Origin: Neptunitalea lumnitzerae
GTDB taxonomy: Bacteria > Bacteroidota > Bacteroidia > Flavobacteriales > Flavobacteriaceae
Direction: 5' to 3'
Assembly: GCF_027924185.1 (NCBI RefSeq)
Contig: NZ_BRVO01000001.1
Coordinates: 1,116,001 to 1,180,000 of the forward strand
Length of the DNA stretch: 64,000 nt
Part shown: piece after piece, positions 1-7,869 of the stretch
Layout: each line of letters begins with the position of its first letter
Position numbering within the stretch: position 1 is the first letter of the stretch
The notes under the pieces: model-generated
The model's input: the letters and a program-made list of their open reading frames with translations, nothing else
Database searches by the model: none
What the model was told of the DNA's origin: nothing
Program-made: the position numbers and the translations under genes

Positions 1-100
1 CAAAGAAGCGGCAATTTTAATAGCAGAAGTAGGTTTTGATTCCGTTTACGAGCTCTCTGGGGGTTACAAAGGCTGGAAACATAAAAATACTGATAATTAG
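1..100 (+). CDS. Rhodanese-like domain protein, C-terminal end only
   Basis: The window opens inside this gene. The first complete codon is at base 2 and the frame ends at TAG (98-100), giving 32 residues. The piece ELSGGYKGWK is the usual C-terminal end of a rhodanese fold (GG-x-x-W after the last strand). The catalytic-cysteine loop lies upstream, outside the window, so activity cannot be judged. Rhodaneses carry or transfer sulfane sulfur. A strong terminator follows 23 bases later, so this ends its transcription unit. The sulfur theme recurs in the YeeE/YedE genes near 15-16 kb. Confidence 0.7.
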   Translation, partial: KEAAILIAEVGFDSVYELSGGYKGWKHKNTDN

Positions 101-123
101 TATTTTGAATACAAAAAATAAGG

Positions 124-149
124 AAGTCGGAATTTTTTCCGACTTTTTT
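124..149 (+). terminator. Rho-independent terminator after the rhodanese gene
   Basis: AAGTCGGAA (124-132) pairs perfectly with TTCCGACTT (137-145) around a TTTT loop and is followed by a T run. It ends the rhodanese transcript and separates it from the small HMA-like gene at 231. Confidence 0.85.
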
Positions 150-230
150 ATTACATCTTATAATATTGTTAACTATTTATATAACCTAGAATTATTAATT
201 TCATCGGCTAATAACACTAACAACCAAGGT

Positions 231-485
231 ATGAGTTTTATTGATGACATTGTAATTCCCGGAGACAAAGGTCGAACTTTTATGACCAGCGTCAGTGATC
301 CAGAAGAACTTTCTAAACTAAAAAATGCTGTTTTAAAAGTAAATGGCGTAACAGATGTTTCTATTAATACAGAAGTGTTTCCTACAGAGGTGCACGTAAT
401 AGCAGATGTAGTAGTGGATGTAGAAAGTATAGAAAATGAAGTAAATGGCTTAGGTTTTCATTTGTTGCCTAAATCAAATTTATAA
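231..485 (+). CDS. Small HMA-like (heavy-metal-associated fold) protein
   Basis: This 84-residue protein begins MSFIDDIVIPG and has the alternating pattern of a ferredoxin-like HMA domain (KLKNAVLKVNGVTDVSIN, then a second half ending NEVNGLGFHLL). It has no cysteine, so the CxxC metal site of true metallochaperones is absent and metal transfer is doubtful. The reading frame is open back to base 36, but that extension runs through the rhodanese 3' end and the terminator hairpin at 124-149, so ATG 231 is the credible start. Family resemblance is inferred from the pattern. Similar short proteins are common in Flavobacteriaceae beside rhodanese and metal-stress genes. Confidence 0.6.
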   Translation: MSFIDDIVIPGDKGRTFMTSVSDPEELSKLKNAVLKVNGVTDVSINTEVFPTEVHVIADVVVDVESIENEVNGLGFHLLPKSNL

Positions 486-638
486 ACAACGTTGTAGATG
501 ATGATATTCGTCAGCTTTTATAGAATAAAAAAGAGGTAACTTTATTTTCAGAAAGTTTTTATAAAAGTATTGCGTTTGTAAACAGTTGAAAAAATACAAA
601 GTTGTAATTTTTTTTTAATGCTGTTTTTAAGATTGAAT

Positions 639-663
639 AAGGAGCCCTTAACCGGGGCTCCTT
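639..663. terminator. Bidirectional terminator between convergent genes
   Basis: AAGGAGCCC (639-647) pairs with GGGCTCCTT (655-663) around a 7-base loop. T-rich sequence follows on the plus strand and an A-rich tract precedes it, so it can end both the plus-strand HMA-like gene and the minus-strand pncB-pncA operon. Confidence 0.8.
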
Positions 664-668
664 GTTTA

Positions 669-1274
669 TTATATATCGGTAGATTTTAGTATTTGTCCAC
701 CTGATTTTTTAAAATCTGCCTTCGCGTTTTCAAATCCATCGGCTGTTAATGCTCTAGTGGCATCCTCAATTAAAAAGCTTTTAAATCCTTCGTTTATGGC
801 GTCTTTAGCAGAAAAGTATACGCAGTATTCTGCTGCTAACCCTACAAAGTATAATTCGGTTACTTTTTTATCTTTTAGGTATCCCGATAGTCCCGTAGAT
901 TTTAAATGGGCATTATCATAAAAGCCACTGTAACTATCAATTTCAGTGTTGGTACCCTTTCTAAAAATGGCTTCTATTTTTTCGGTTTTAAGATCGGAAT
1001 GAAAAGCTGCTCCTTTTGTATTTTGTACACAATGTACGGGCCAAACAACCTGCGGTGTTCCGTTGAGGTCTACAATATCATAAATGTTTTTTCCCTCATG
1101 CTGAGATATAAAACTACCGTGGTTTTCCGGGTGCCAGTCTTGGGTAGCCACTACCAAATCAAATTGATCTTGTAATTTGTTAATTACAGGAATTACTTCG
1201 TAACCGTTTGGTACAGGTAAGTTTCCCCCAGGAATAAAATCATTTTGAACATCTATAATTACAAGTGTTTTCAT
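669..1274 (-). CDS. pncA: Nicotinamidase PncA
   Basis: Hydrolyses nicotinamide to nicotinate and ammonia in NAD salvage; cytoplasmic. The 201 residues match the isochorismatase-fold family in length. The catalytic triad is visible as Asp8 (IIDVQNDF), Lys106 (FRKGTN) and Cys151 (AAEYCVYF). The metal-binding residues are Asp46 and His48 (QDWHPENHGSF) and His81 (WPVHCVQN). Its ATG overlaps the last bases of pncB by 4 nt (ATGA), so the two are translationally coupled and act in sequence: PncA supplies the nicotinate used by PncB. Confidence 0.95.
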   Translation of the reverse strand: MKTLVIIDVQNDFIPGGNLPVPNGYEVIPVINKLQDQFDLVVATQDWHPENHGSFISQHEGKNIYDIVDLNGTPQVVWPVHCVQNTKGAAFHSDLKTEKIEAIFRKGTNTEIDSYSGFYDNAHLKSTGLSGYLKDKKVTELYFVGLAAEYCVYFSAKDAINEGFKSFLIEDATRALTADGFENAKADFKKSGGQILKSTDI

Positions 1275-2683
1275 TTTTTACCCTTTTTGTATTGACTTAT
1301 TAATAGATCTCTTTCCTGTTTTAGTGCAGAACTAATTCCAATTTTATATATATGCGGATTGTCAAAACGCTTAAATTCCATACTTAACTGTGACAACCTT
1401 TGGGCGCTAAACTCAGCAATTTGAGTAAGCGTGTAATCAGGTATTAGTTTTTTGCCATTTTCCATAACAGCATGCAACAATGGTTCTTGTGTAAAGTTAC
1501 CTACCTCAAGTTGTTTGTAAGGTTCGTGTGGGTGGTGCATTTGGCTTACGTGGTCTTCAGAATGAATAGCAATAGCATCGGCACCAATAAAGTTACCTTG
1601 TGCATCTTTCATTCGATATACCTGCTTGCGATAAGGTAAGGTAGTTTTTATAAGACTTTCCGAAATTTTAATTCGAGGTTTACCAGATGAGTATGTAAGT
1701 TTATAAACCCCATCTAAAGCACCGTTAGGTTTACCAATAACCAAGTTGGTACCCACTCCGTAAATATCTATAGGAGCTTCTTGCTCTTGTAAACTCTTAA
1801 TTACAAATTCATCTAATTGATTAGAAACTGCAATTTGTACGTATTGTAAACCTGCCTCATCTAACAGTTTTCTACATTGCTTTGCATAATACGCAAGGTC
1901 ACCACTGTCTAAGCGTATAGCCAATAACTTTTGTCCTCTGGCTTCCATTTCTTTAGCAACCGTAATGGCGTTTGGCACACCGCTTTTTAAGGTGTTATAA
2001 GTATCTACCAATAACACACAATTTTTAGGTCGGCACTCTGCAAAGTCTCTAAAGGCATCCAATTCATTATCATAACTCTGAATAAAAGAATGCGCCATGG
2101 TACCCGAAATAGGGATGTTATAATCTCTACCAACTACTACATTACTGGTGCCATTAAAACCACCAATAATAGCAGCTTTACTAGCAAAATATCCACCAGG
2201 ACCTTGTGCTCTTCGCAAGCCAAAGTCTAGGAGTGTTTTATTTTTAGTAACCAATTTAACCCTGCTTGCTTTGGTAGCAATAAGCGTTTGAAAGTTCAAT
2301 AGGTTTAAAAGTATGGTTTCAATTATTTGTGCCTCTACCATAGTAGCTTCTACCTGAAGTATTGGCTGCGTTTGAAAAACAAAATCGCCTTCTTGAACTG
2401 AATATATGGTACCTGTGAATTTAAAATTACGTAGATACGCTATAAAGTCATCGTCAAAATCTTGGGTGCTCAGGTAGTCAAGGTCTTCCTTACTAAAGGT
2501 AAGGTTTTCAATAGTTTTTAGTAAATCGCCAAGGCCGGCAAATATAGCATAGCCTCCGTTATAAGGTATTTTTCTAAAGTAATAATCAAATATAGCAGGC
2601 TCATCTTTTTTTCCTTTTTTAAAGTACACTTGAGCCATGCTTAACTGATACATATCAGTATAGGTTGCGGTAAAGTTGAACAT
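1271..2683 (-). CDS. pncB: Nicotinate phosphoribosyltransferase PncB
   Basis: Converts nicotinate and PRPP to nicotinate mononucleotide, coupled to ATP hydrolysis, in the Preiss-Handler NAD salvage pathway. The protein is about 470 residues, normal for the family. Visible family features are the N-terminal TATYTDMYQLSMAQ, RRAQGPGG, and GTMAHSFIQSY carrying the histidine that is phosphorylated in the family. An ATG three codons upstream (2692) is also possible. I prefer 2683 because a TAnnTTTG -7 box at 2699-2706 would leave only about 3 nt of leader before 2692, and because FNFTATYTD is the usual family beginning. First gene of the pncB-pncA operon. Confidence 0.93.
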   Translation of the reverse strand: MFNFTATYTDMYQLSMAQVYFKKGKKDEPAIFDYYFRKIPYNGGYAIFAGLGDLLKTIENLTFSKEDLDYLSTQDFDDDFIAYLRNFKFTGTIYSVQEGDFVFQTQPILQVEATMVEAQIIETILLNLLNFQTLIATKASRVKLVTKNKTLLDFGLRRAQGPGGYFASKAAIIGGFNGTSNVVVGRDYNIPISGTMAHSFIQSYDNELDAFRDFAECRPKNCVLLVDTYNTLKSGVPNAITVAKEMEARGQKLLAIRLDSGDLAYYAKQCRKLLDEAGLQYVQIAVSNQLDEFVIKSLQEQEAPIDIYGVGTNLVIGKPNGALDGVYKLTYSSGKPRIKISESLIKTTLPYRKQVYRMKDAQGNFIGADAIAIHSEDHVSQMHHPHEPYKQLEVGNFTQEPLLHAVMENGKKLIPDYTLTQIAEFSAQRLSQLSMEFKRFDNPHIYKIGISSALKQERDLLISQYKKGKK

Positions 2684-2698
2684 AGAATGCAATTTCTA

Positions 2699-2706
2699 CA
2701 AATTTA
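2699..2706 (-). promoter_or_regulatory. Promoter -7 box of pncB-pncA
   Basis: On the minus strand this reads TAAATTTG, a match to the Bacteroidota -7 consensus TAnnTTTG. No good -33 TTTG is visible at 17-21 bp, so the call rests on this box and its position just before pncB. Confidence 0.45.
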
Positions 2707-2781
2707 ACAATTGCCTATGTTTAAGATTGCTAAAGTTCTATTAAAAATTAGACTAAAATTCATTCTAAATTAAGCAGATTA

Positions 2782-2825
2782 GTAACTTCTGTTACAGAGA
2801 CCTAGCTGGTATTTACGTAAGTTTA
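2782..2825 (+). promoter_or_regulatory. GTAAC-N4-GTTAC site and -7 box of the haem lipoprotein gene
   Basis: GTAACTTCTGTTAC (2782-2795) is a perfect 5-4-5 palindrome centred at 2788.5. TAAGTTTA (2818-2825) differs by one base from TAnnTTTG and is centred 33 bp downstream. The same palindrome-to-box distance occurs upstream of cydA and of the efflux operon. A half-site spacing of four bases is typical of Crp/Fnr-family dimers. Inference: activator site at about -40. Confidence 0.65.
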
Positions 2826-2840
2826 GAGAAAATTGGGGAA

Positions 2841-3809
2841 ATGAAATACAGTATTTTAATTTTATGGGTACTGATGGTAAGTTGCCAAACTGCACCACAG
2901 ACAAAAGAGCCTACAGAACAAGCAAAATTTACGTATGAACCAACAGAAGCAAAACAACTACTTGCTCAAAACTGTTATGTGTGTCATAGTGCTACTGCGC
3001 CAGAGGGAGCAGGACGAATAGCACCGCCTATGGTGGCTGTAAAAACGCGTTATTTAAGAGATAACAAGACTCGAGAAGCGTTTGTGAATAGCATTATTAA
3101 TTTTGTGAACAAACCAACGGAAGACAATGCCATGATGAGAGGTGCTGTTAAAAAGTTTGGGGTAATGCCCGCACAGAAATATCCTGATTCTACACTTTTA
3201 ACCATTGCTAGTTTTATGTATGATTATAAAATTGAAGAACCAGAATGGTTTAAAGCACATTATGAAGAAAAGGGCTTTGGAACCTTTAACCAACCTGGTA
3301 AGCAATTGACGGTTTCACAAAACGGTAGCAGTTATGAAGAAATTGGACTTTCATATGCAATGGGGACAAAAAAAGTTCTTGGTAAAAACTTAATGGGTAC
3401 CATACAGCGCAAAGGTGTTTTAGCTGCTATGGAGTTTTGTAATGTACGTGCAATACCGCTAACAGATAGTATGGCTGCGCATTACAATGCATCCATTAAA
3501 CGAGTGTCAGATAAAAATAGAAACCCAGATAATGCAGCAGATGCTGTTGAGTTAGTGTATTTGGAACAATATAAAGAAGCTATAACTAATGGAGAAGAGC
3601 CTAAACCTGTAGTGGTAGAAAATTCTGAAACGGCACATTTCTATTATCCTATTGTAACCAACTCTATGTGTTTACAATGTCATGGTACCAATAAAACTAT
3701 GGCAGAAGGTGTACAAGCAAAACTACTAGAGTTATACCCCAGAGATAAAGCTACGGGCTATGCAGAAAATGAAGTACGTGGAATGTGGAGTATAACTTTT
3801 GAAAAATAA
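2841..3809 (+). CDS. c-type haem lipoprotein with cytochrome c and DUF3365-type domains
   Basis: A 322-residue exported haem protein. A lipoprotein signal ends at Cys15 (LMVSC). CYVCH at 45-49 is a covalent haem c site in a cytochrome-c-like region. CLQCH at 277-281 is a second haem site, in the C-terminal part, which resembles DUF3365 (Tll0287-like) haem sensor or redox domains (FYYPIVTNSMCLQCHG). It probably faces the periplasm and takes part in electron transfer or redox sensing; the partner is unknown. A methyltransferase gene follows 8 nt later. The promoter carries the GTAAC-N4-GTTAC palindrome shared with cydA, suggesting co-regulation with respiration. Confidence 0.8.
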   Translation: MKYSILILWVLMVSCQTAPQTKEPTEQAKFTYEPTEAKQLLAQNCYVCHSATAPEGAGRIAPPMVAVKTRYLRDNKTREAFVNSIINFVNKPTEDNAMMRGAVKKFGVMPAQKYPDSTLLTIASFMYDYKIEEPEWFKAHYEEKGFGTFNQPGKQLTVSQNGSSYEEIGLSYAMGTKKVLGKNLMGTIQRKGVLAAMEFCNVRAIPLTDSMAAHYNASIKRVSDKNRNPDNAADAVELVYLEQYKEAITNGEEPKPVVVENSETAHFYYPIVTNSMCLQCHGTNKTMAEGVQAKLLELYPRDKATGYAENEVRGMWSITFEK

Positions 3810-3817
3810 GTAATGGA

Positions 3818-4423
3818 ATGAAAGATTTTTGGGATGAGCGTTACGGTGCAGAAGCTTTTGCTTATGGAGAAAAGCCTAATGAGTTTTTGAAAGAAAAACT
3901 GTCTATGATACCTCATGGAGGTACTGTGTTATTTCCAGCAGAGGGTGAAGGCAGAAATGCAGTGTATGCGGCAACCGAAGGATATAACGTAAGTGCTTTT
4001 GATATGAGTGCGCTTGGTAGAGAAAAAGCACTACAATTGGCGGATAAGGCTCAAGTAACTATAGCTTATAAAGTTGCCGATTTAGCATCTATTGCTTATG
4101 ATGAGGAAACCTTTGATGGACTGGTGTTAGTATATAGTCACTTTCCTGCTGCGATTAGGGAGCAGGGTTTTAAAAAATTATGTTCGTATGTAAAACCTGG
4201 GGGTAAAGTAATTTTTGAATGCTTTTCTAAAGCACAGTTGCAATATACTTCAGGCGGACCAAAGCAATTGGATATGCTTTTTTCTTTAGAAGAAGTAAAA
4301 ACAATATTTTCAATGCTAGAGTTTGATGTGTTAGAAGAAAAATTAATAACATTAGAAGAAGGACTTTACCATAACGGTAAAGGTTCTGTTATTAGATTTA
4401 CGGCTACAAAAATAGCCTCATAG
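3818..4423 (+). CDS. Class I SAM-dependent methyltransferase, TehB-like
   Basis: A 201-residue soluble protein with a Rossmann-type methyltransferase fold. It begins KDFWDERYGAEAFAYGEKPN, a start seen in small TehB/thiopurine-type methyltransferases. Motif I appears as VLFPAEGEGRNA (about 38-49), followed by the acidic strand end VSAFDMS and LVLVYSHFP. The substrate is unknown; relatives methylate small molecules such as tellurite or thiols. It follows the haem lipoprotein gene by 8 nt and is closed by a strong terminator, so the two form a two-gene operon. Confidence 0.75.
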   Translation: MKDFWDERYGAEAFAYGEKPNEFLKEKLSMIPHGGTVLFPAEGEGRNAVYAATEGYNVSAFDMSALGREKALQLADKAQVTIAYKVADLASIAYDEETFDGLVLVYSHFPAAIREQGFKKLCSYVKPGGKVIFECFSKAQLQYTSGGPKQLDMLFSLEEVKTIFSMLEFDVLEEKLITLEEGLYHNGKGSVIRFTATKIAS

Positions 4424-4466
4424 TTTTTTAATTTGTATAGTTAGTAGTGGTTTGAAAAAATCATGA

Positions 4467-4500
4467 AAGAGGAGCTACACTCAAGTAGCTCCTCTTGTTT
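4467..4500 (+). terminator. Strong rho-independent terminator
   Basis: A 12-bp perfect stem, AAGAGGAGCTAC (4467-4478) with GTAGCTCCTCTT (4485-4496), has a 6-base loop and is followed by GTTTT. It ends the haem lipoprotein-methyltransferase operon. Confidence 0.9.
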
Positions 4501-4645
4501 TAAACCTGTTTTATAGTATCATAAAATTTATTGATGACTTCAGTGGTAGATATTTGCAATAACACAACGTTAAACATACTAATGTAAGTAACGTAATTAC
4601 CTAACTTCATAAGAGTAAAAGTAAGAATCTTAACAGTGTTTCAAT

Positions 4646-4659
4646 GTTACAATTGTTAC
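4646..4659 (+). promoter_or_regulatory. Upstream GTAAC-N4-GTTAC-like site of cydA
   Basis: GTTACAATTGTTAC matches the palindrome with one mismatch in the left half. It lies 37 bp upstream of the second, promoter-proximal site. It also forms a 9-bp direct repeat (TGTTACAAT twice, 4645-4662). Confidence 0.45.
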
Positions 4660-4682
4660 AATTTTGGTATTTTTGGGGGCAT

Positions 4683-4726
4683 GTAACAATTGTTGCTTAG
4701 AGTGCTCTATATAGGCACTACTTTAG
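4683..4726 (+). promoter_or_regulatory. Proximal palindrome and -7 box of the cydAB promoter
   Basis: GTAACAATTGTTGC (4683-4696) is one base from a perfect GTAAC-N4-GTTAC palindrome, centred at 4689.5. TACTTTAG (4719-4726) is one base from TAnnTTTG, centred 33 bp downstream, the same distance as at 2.8 kb and 9.0 kb. The predicted start point near 4729 leaves a leader of about 27 nt before the cydA ATG at 4756. Confidence 0.6.
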
Positions 4727-4755
4727 CACAACTTCACTTAGAAAAAAAGAGTACT

Positions 4756-6084
4756 ATGGAAGACATGCTTTTTTATGACCGGATTCAATTTGCCTTTACA
4801 ATAACCTTTCACTACCTATTTCCTCAGTTAACCATGGGATTATCGTTAATGATTGTATGGTTCAAATGGAAATTCTTAAGATCTAAAGATGAAAAGTACA
4901 ATGATGCTGCAAAATTCTGGATGAAGATTTTTGCCATCAATTTTGCTATGGGTGTTGTAACTGGTATACCAATGGAGTTTCAGTTTGGTACTAACTGGGC
5001 TAAGTTTTCAGAACTTACCGGAGGTATTATAGGGCAAACATTGGCTATGGAAGGTATGTTCTCTTTCTTTTTAGAGTCTTCATTTTTGGGTCTTTTTCTT
5101 TTTGGAGAAAAACTATTAGGACATAAGCTACATTTTGTAACCGGATTTTTGGTGTTTCTAGGCTCATGGGCTAGTGGGTTTTTAATTATAGCCACCCACT
5201 CTTGGATGCAGTACCCAGTGGGCTATGAAGTACTTGAAAACGGAAGGTTTGTACTCAATAATTTTGGAGCATTGTTTTCTAACCCTTGGTTGTGGCCTTC
5301 GTTTTTCCATAATCAAATGGCATCTGTAGTAACCAGTTCTTTTGTGGTTGCTGCTATTGGGGCTTTCTATCTGCTAAATAATAAGCACAGTGAATTTGGG
5401 AAAATGTTTGTAAGAACGGGTGTTATTTTTGGGGTAGTGTCTTCCATACTAGTAGCTTTCCCTACGGGTGACCTTACCGCAAAAAATGTGGTAAAACATC
5501 AACCGGTAACCTTTGCTGCTATGGAGGGTATTTTTGAAACCGAAGACGGAGGTTCTGAAATTGTATTAATCGGTCAGCCTAATATTCAAGATAAGAAACT
5601 AGATAATAAAATAGCTGTACCTAACTTTTTAAGCTTTCTTACGTATCAGAAATGGGATGCGCAAATAAAGGGGCTTAATGAGTTTAAAGAAGAAGATTAC
5701 CCAACCAATATTCCTGGCTTATACTATGGGTATCATATTATGGTTGGTTTAGGAACTATCTTTATTGGGTTAATGGTGGTAGCTGCATTTTTTATGTGGC
5801 GCAAAAAACTGTACAAAACACAATGGATATTATGGATTTTAATGTTTATGATTCCATTTCCGTATATAGCCAATACTATGGGTTGGTATACTGCTGAATT
5901 AGGTAGACAGCCTTGGTTGGTATATAATCTTTTAAGAACTACTGAAGGTGCATCGCCAACGGTATCATCTGGTAATACATTGTTTACCCTTTTAGGTTTT
6001 GTAGGCTTGTATTTGTTATTAGGAATGCTGTTTGTGATTTTGGTTGGTAAAATTATTAATAAGGGGCCGCACCCTGCAAAATAA
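4756..6084 (+). CDS. cydA: Cytochrome bd oxidase subunit I, CydA
   Basis: Haem-bearing quinol oxidase subunit of the inner membrane; it oxidises quinol and reduces O2 with high affinity. The 442 residues have many membrane helices and a short Q loop. With the start at 4756, the E. coli landmarks fall in place: His19, Glu99 and Glu107 (haem b595/d pocket), His185 (haem b558) and Met329 (YHIMVGLG), with GRQPW at 383-387. The frame is open to 4690, but that start lies inside the predicted operator, and AAAAAGAG precedes 4756. The Q loop has Glu257 but Thr at 252 where E. coli has Lys. cydB follows after 6 nt. Confidence 0.96.
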   Translation: MEDMLFYDRIQFAFTITFHYLFPQLTMGLSLMIVWFKWKFLRSKDEKYNDAAKFWMKIFAINFAMGVVTGIPMEFQFGTNWAKFSELTGGIIGQTLAMEGMFSFFLESSFLGLFLFGEKLLGHKLHFVTGFLVFLGSWASGFLIIATHSWMQYPVGYEVLENGRFVLNNFGALFSNPWLWPSFFHNQMASVVTSSFVVAAIGAFYLLNNKHSEFGKMFVRTGVIFGVVSSILVAFPTGDLTAKNVVKHQPVTFAAMEGIFETEDGGSEIVLIGQPNIQDKKLDNKIAVPNFLSFLTYQKWDAQIKGLNEFKEEDYPTNIPGLYYGYHIMVGLGTIFIGLMVVAAFFMWRKKLYKTQWILWILMFMIPFPYIANTMGWYTAELGRQPWLVYNLLRTTEGASPTVSSGNTLFTLLGFVGLYLLLGMLFVILVGKIINKGPHPAK

Positions 6085-6090
6085 GAAGAC

Positions 6091-7167
6091 ATGGAATTAT
6101 TCTGGTATATAGTATTAATGTTTATGCTTGCCGTGTATGTAATATTAGACGGTTACGATTTTGGAGCAGGAATTATACATTTGTTTTTAGGTAAAAAAGA
6201 GGAAGATAAAAAAGCTATTACCAACGCTATTGGTCCGTTTTGGGATGCCAATGAAGTTTGGATTATAGCCTCTGGAGGGGTTTTGTTTTTTGCTTTCCCT
6301 ACCTTATATGCCTCTTCGTTTAGTGGCTTCTATTTGCCTTTAATCATGATTTTGTGGTTGCTTATTTTTAGAGCTATTGGTTTAGAGCTAAGAGGTCAAA
6401 TACACAACCGTATATGGGAACGTGTTTGGGATAAAGCTTTTGGTGTGGCAAGTTTATTATTAGCCTTGTTTTTTGGTATTGCTTTAGGTAATGTAGTAAG
6501 AGGTGTTAACTTAGGAATGGTAGAAAACGGAGTGTCGGCACATGAGCCGCATTATTTCTTTTTACCATTATGGAATCCCACTTTTAACCCAATGGCAGAA
6601 CACCAAGGTATTATAGATTGGTTCACCATTCTGTTAGGTATTATTGCCGTGGTTATATTATCTATGCATGGGGCTAACTGGATTATTTTTAAAACCAATT
6701 CATCATTAAATGATCGTTTGAAGAAATTGGTATTCCGCTTAAACTTTGTATTGCTTGCGCTTATTGTTGTTTCAGTATCGGTATGGCATATAATAGACCC
6801 GTACCCATTTTGGAACTTTATAAGTGAACCTTGGTTGTTTGTATTCCCTTTAATTATGCTTATTGGTTTAGGGGGTATGTTTAAAGTAAGAAGCTTTAAA
6901 AAAGATATTTCAGGATTTTTATTTTCAAGTTTGTTTTTGCTAGGAGGTTTTGCTTCTACAGCAGCTTCTATTTTTCCGGAGTTGCTTCCATCTACCAATG
7001 AGGTAAACCCGTCTTTAACCATTTACAATGTAGCAGCCGATGAATACGGACTTAACGTTGGGGTGGTTTGGTTTGCAATTGCGGCTATTTTAGTAGGAGT
7101 CTATTTTGTAATACAACATAAAGTATTTAAAGGTAAAATGGATGATGTTGGGTATGGAGAGCATTAA
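6091..7167 (+). CDS. cydB: Cytochrome bd oxidase subunit II, CydB
   Basis: Partner membrane subunit of CydA. The 358 residues begin with the family pattern VILDGYDFGAGIIH and contain GPFWDANEVWII and FRAIGLELRGQ, all typical of CydB. About eight or nine hydrophobic segments are seen. It is 6 nt downstream of cydA. No small CydX-like gene is visible after it; 48 nt later comes the Crp/Fnr-type regulator, with no convincing terminator between, so read-through is possible. Confidence 0.96.
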   Translation: MELFWYIVLMFMLAVYVILDGYDFGAGIIHLFLGKKEEDKKAITNAIGPFWDANEVWIIASGGVLFFAFPTLYASSFSGFYLPLIMILWLLIFRAIGLELRGQIHNRIWERVWDKAFGVASLLLALFFGIALGNVVRGVNLGMVENGVSAHEPHYFFLPLWNPTFNPMAEHQGIIDWFTILLGIIAVVILSMHGANWIIFKTNSSLNDRLKKLVFRLNFVLLALIVVSVSVWHIIDPYPFWNFISEPWLFVFPLIMLIGLGGMFKVRSFKKDISGFLFSSLFLLGGFASTAASIFPELLPSTNEVNPSLTIYNVAADEYGLNVGVVWFAIAAILVGVYFVIQHKVFKGKMDDVGYGEH

Positions 7168-7215
7168 TGTTTAAACCTAGTATTGGCTTAAGGTAATCTA
7201 TAAATTGTATAAGAG

Positions 7216-7785
7216 ATGAAAAATCATCTGCTTACATACGGTTCTTTCTCTGAGTATGAAATAGACAAAATTGTAAATGAGTACTCAGAAGAACTAACTT
7301 TTAAAAAGCGTGATTATATTGTGACGGCTGGGGAGGTTTCCCATTATCAATATTTTATATTGGAAGGCTGTATGCGTGGCTTTATTATAGATTACCAAGG
7401 AAAAGAACATAACATAATTTTTGGCTTTGAAGATTTTTGGTTTGGTGATATGGAGAGTTTCGACTCTGGTAAAGCAGCTATCTATAATTTTCAGGCATTA
7501 GAACCTTTAAAATTGTTGGCTATTTCAAAAGAAAATTGGGATAAAATATCTACAGAAATCCCTTCTTTTATAGCTTATAAATGTAAGCTGTTTCAAAATG
7601 CTATGATGTTTCAGCAAATGCGTATTGCAGAACATCTTACACAATCTGCAGAGCAGCGTTATTACAATTTGCTGCAAAAATATCCGGATGTTATTTTTAG
7701 AATTTCCTTAAAAAACATTGCTAGCTATTTAGGTATCTCACCTGAGTTTGTAAGTATACTTCGCAAAAGAGCTGTGCAAAAGTAA
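7216..7785 (+). CDS. Crp/Fnr-family transcription regulator
   Basis: A 189-residue protein with an N-terminal cyclic-nucleotide-binding-like barrel (about 20-115), a dimerisation helix (about 118-145) and a C-terminal winged helix (about 163-185, LKNIASYLGISPEFVSILRKR, where the recognition helix starts at SPEFV). It has only two cysteines (52 and 123) and no N-terminal cysteine cluster, so it is not an Fe-S FNR. A haem, thiol or ligand signal is possible but not shown. It lies directly after cydAB and amid three promoters carrying identical GTAAC-N4-GTTAC palindromes, which makes it the best candidate to bind them. That assignment is inference. Confidence 0.85.
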   Translation: MKNHLLTYGSFSEYEIDKIVNEYSEELTFKKRDYIVTAGEVSHYQYFILEGCMRGFIIDYQGKEHNIIFGFEDFWFGDMESFDSGKAAIYNFQALEPLKLLAISKENWDKISTEIPSFIAYKCKLFQNAMMFQQMRIAEHLTQSAEQRYYNLLQKYPDVIFRISLKNIASYLGISPEFVSILRKRAVQK

Positions 7786-7869
7786 TTTCTTAAACTACTT
7801 CAAGAATTTAGTTTTTCGGTTTCTTCAATTTTGTTCTCAGATATAATGATTCAGTTAAAAGAATTAAAA

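Noticed and set aside
36-230. N-terminal extension of the HMA-like gene to base 36
   Set aside because: It would run through the rhodanese 3' end and the terminator at 124-149; the HMA domain begins at ATG 231.
906-1175. Open frame on the plus strand opposite pncA
   Set aside because: It is antisense to a clear nicotinamidase and has no domain-like pattern.
4588-4600. GTAACGTAATTAC as another regulatory palindrome upstream of cydA
   Set aside because: The half-sites are 3 bp apart rather than 4 and the right half is ATTAC.
4690-4755. Upstream start for CydA
   Set aside because: It lies inside the predicted regulatory palindrome, and only the start at 4756 places His19, Glu99 and Glu107 at their family positions.
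6552-7022. Long minus-strand frame inside cydB
   Set aside because: Shadow of a conserved membrane protein; composition follows the complementary strand.
7792-7815. Hairpin AAACTA/TAGTTT after the Crp/Fnr gene as a terminator
   Set aside because: Only six A/T-rich pairs with an 11-base loop; too weak to call.
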